DNA of 43,447 nucleotides. Source: Flavobacteriales bacterium. GTDB taxonomy: Bacteria > Bacteroidota > Bacteroidia > Flavobacteriales > Flavobacteriaceae. Shown in pieces: positions 43,398 to 43,447 of this stretch. Numbering within the stretch: the stretch's first letter is position 1; each line of letters starts with the position of its first letter. The stretch is from assembly GCA_027066365.1 (NCBI GenBank), contig JAMONV010000031.1, positions 1 to 43,447 on the forward strand, written 5' to 3'. A program made the translations under genes and the position numbers. The notes under the pieces are model-generated. The model was given only the letters and a program-made list of their open reading frames with translations, had not been told where the DNA came from and did not search any database.

Positions 43398-43447
43398 ATT
43401 TATATTATTACCAAAATTGATTATAATTGCTTGATATTACCCGATAT

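Overview
The window looks like a chromosomal segment of a Bacteroidota bacterium, most likely Flavobacteriia or Cytophagia-like. The signs are a secreted endonuclease with a C-terminal type IX secretion sorting domain, a six-gene Na+-translocating NADH:quinone reductase operon, lipoproteins, the LuxC-type acyl-CoA reductase beside a dicluster ferredoxin, starts without Shine-Dalgarno sites, and repeated promoters of the Bacteroidota form TTTG-N20-TAnnTTTG. I cannot name the species. No rRNA, tRNA or CRISPR array was recognised.

From 1 to about 35.4 kb the content is ordinary core genome. In order it holds: a penicillin-acylase-family enzyme facing a membrane glycosyltransferase and a TatD nuclease; an aminotransferase-msrB-murB operon on the minus strand; a DegQ-type protease; mltG; a MeaB GTPase divergent from an RsmB-like methyltransferase with a secreted endonuclease I and a glycosyltransferase; holA with a small partner gene; a coiled-coil membrane protein; nqrABCDEF; a DUF505-like orphan; prs-rplY divergent from surE-(small membrane protein)-lpxB; a ferredoxin divergent from an acyl-CoA reductase; a gene-free repeat-rich block at 31.6-32.9 kb; a lipoprotein; a DUF3667 zinc-ribbon membrane protein; and a RidA-like protein with an unusual tail.

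From about 35.5 kb to the end the window is accessory. A McrBC-type restriction cassette (WYL regulator, mcrB, a 165-aa unknown, a decayed HhH-glycosylase-like gene, mcrC) has a frameshifted small gene on its left. The cassette lies exactly between two copies of the 3' end of a DUF3307 membrane-protein gene. The right copy is the intact gene; the left copy is a 54-codon remnant. Eight of eight differences inside the aligned codons are silent, so the remnant diverged while still part of a working gene. This pattern fits a cassette swapped in by recombination at the gene's 3' end, with no integrase or transposase visible.

The intact DUF3307 gene overlaps a SatD-family gene. By eye, SatD's N-terminal half resembles a class III nucleotide cyclase (two Asp 40 residues apart, a GD-F motif, an R-V-x-I-G-x-G-x-V strand) and its C-terminal half is a helix-turn-helix. 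A well-formed promoter and a TTATAAC-N8-GTTATAA inverted repeat lie just upstream. A cyclase-like/HTH regulator coupled to a multi-pass membrane protein, next to a defence cassette, is the most promising candidate here for an undescribed signalling or defence module; the function is inference only.
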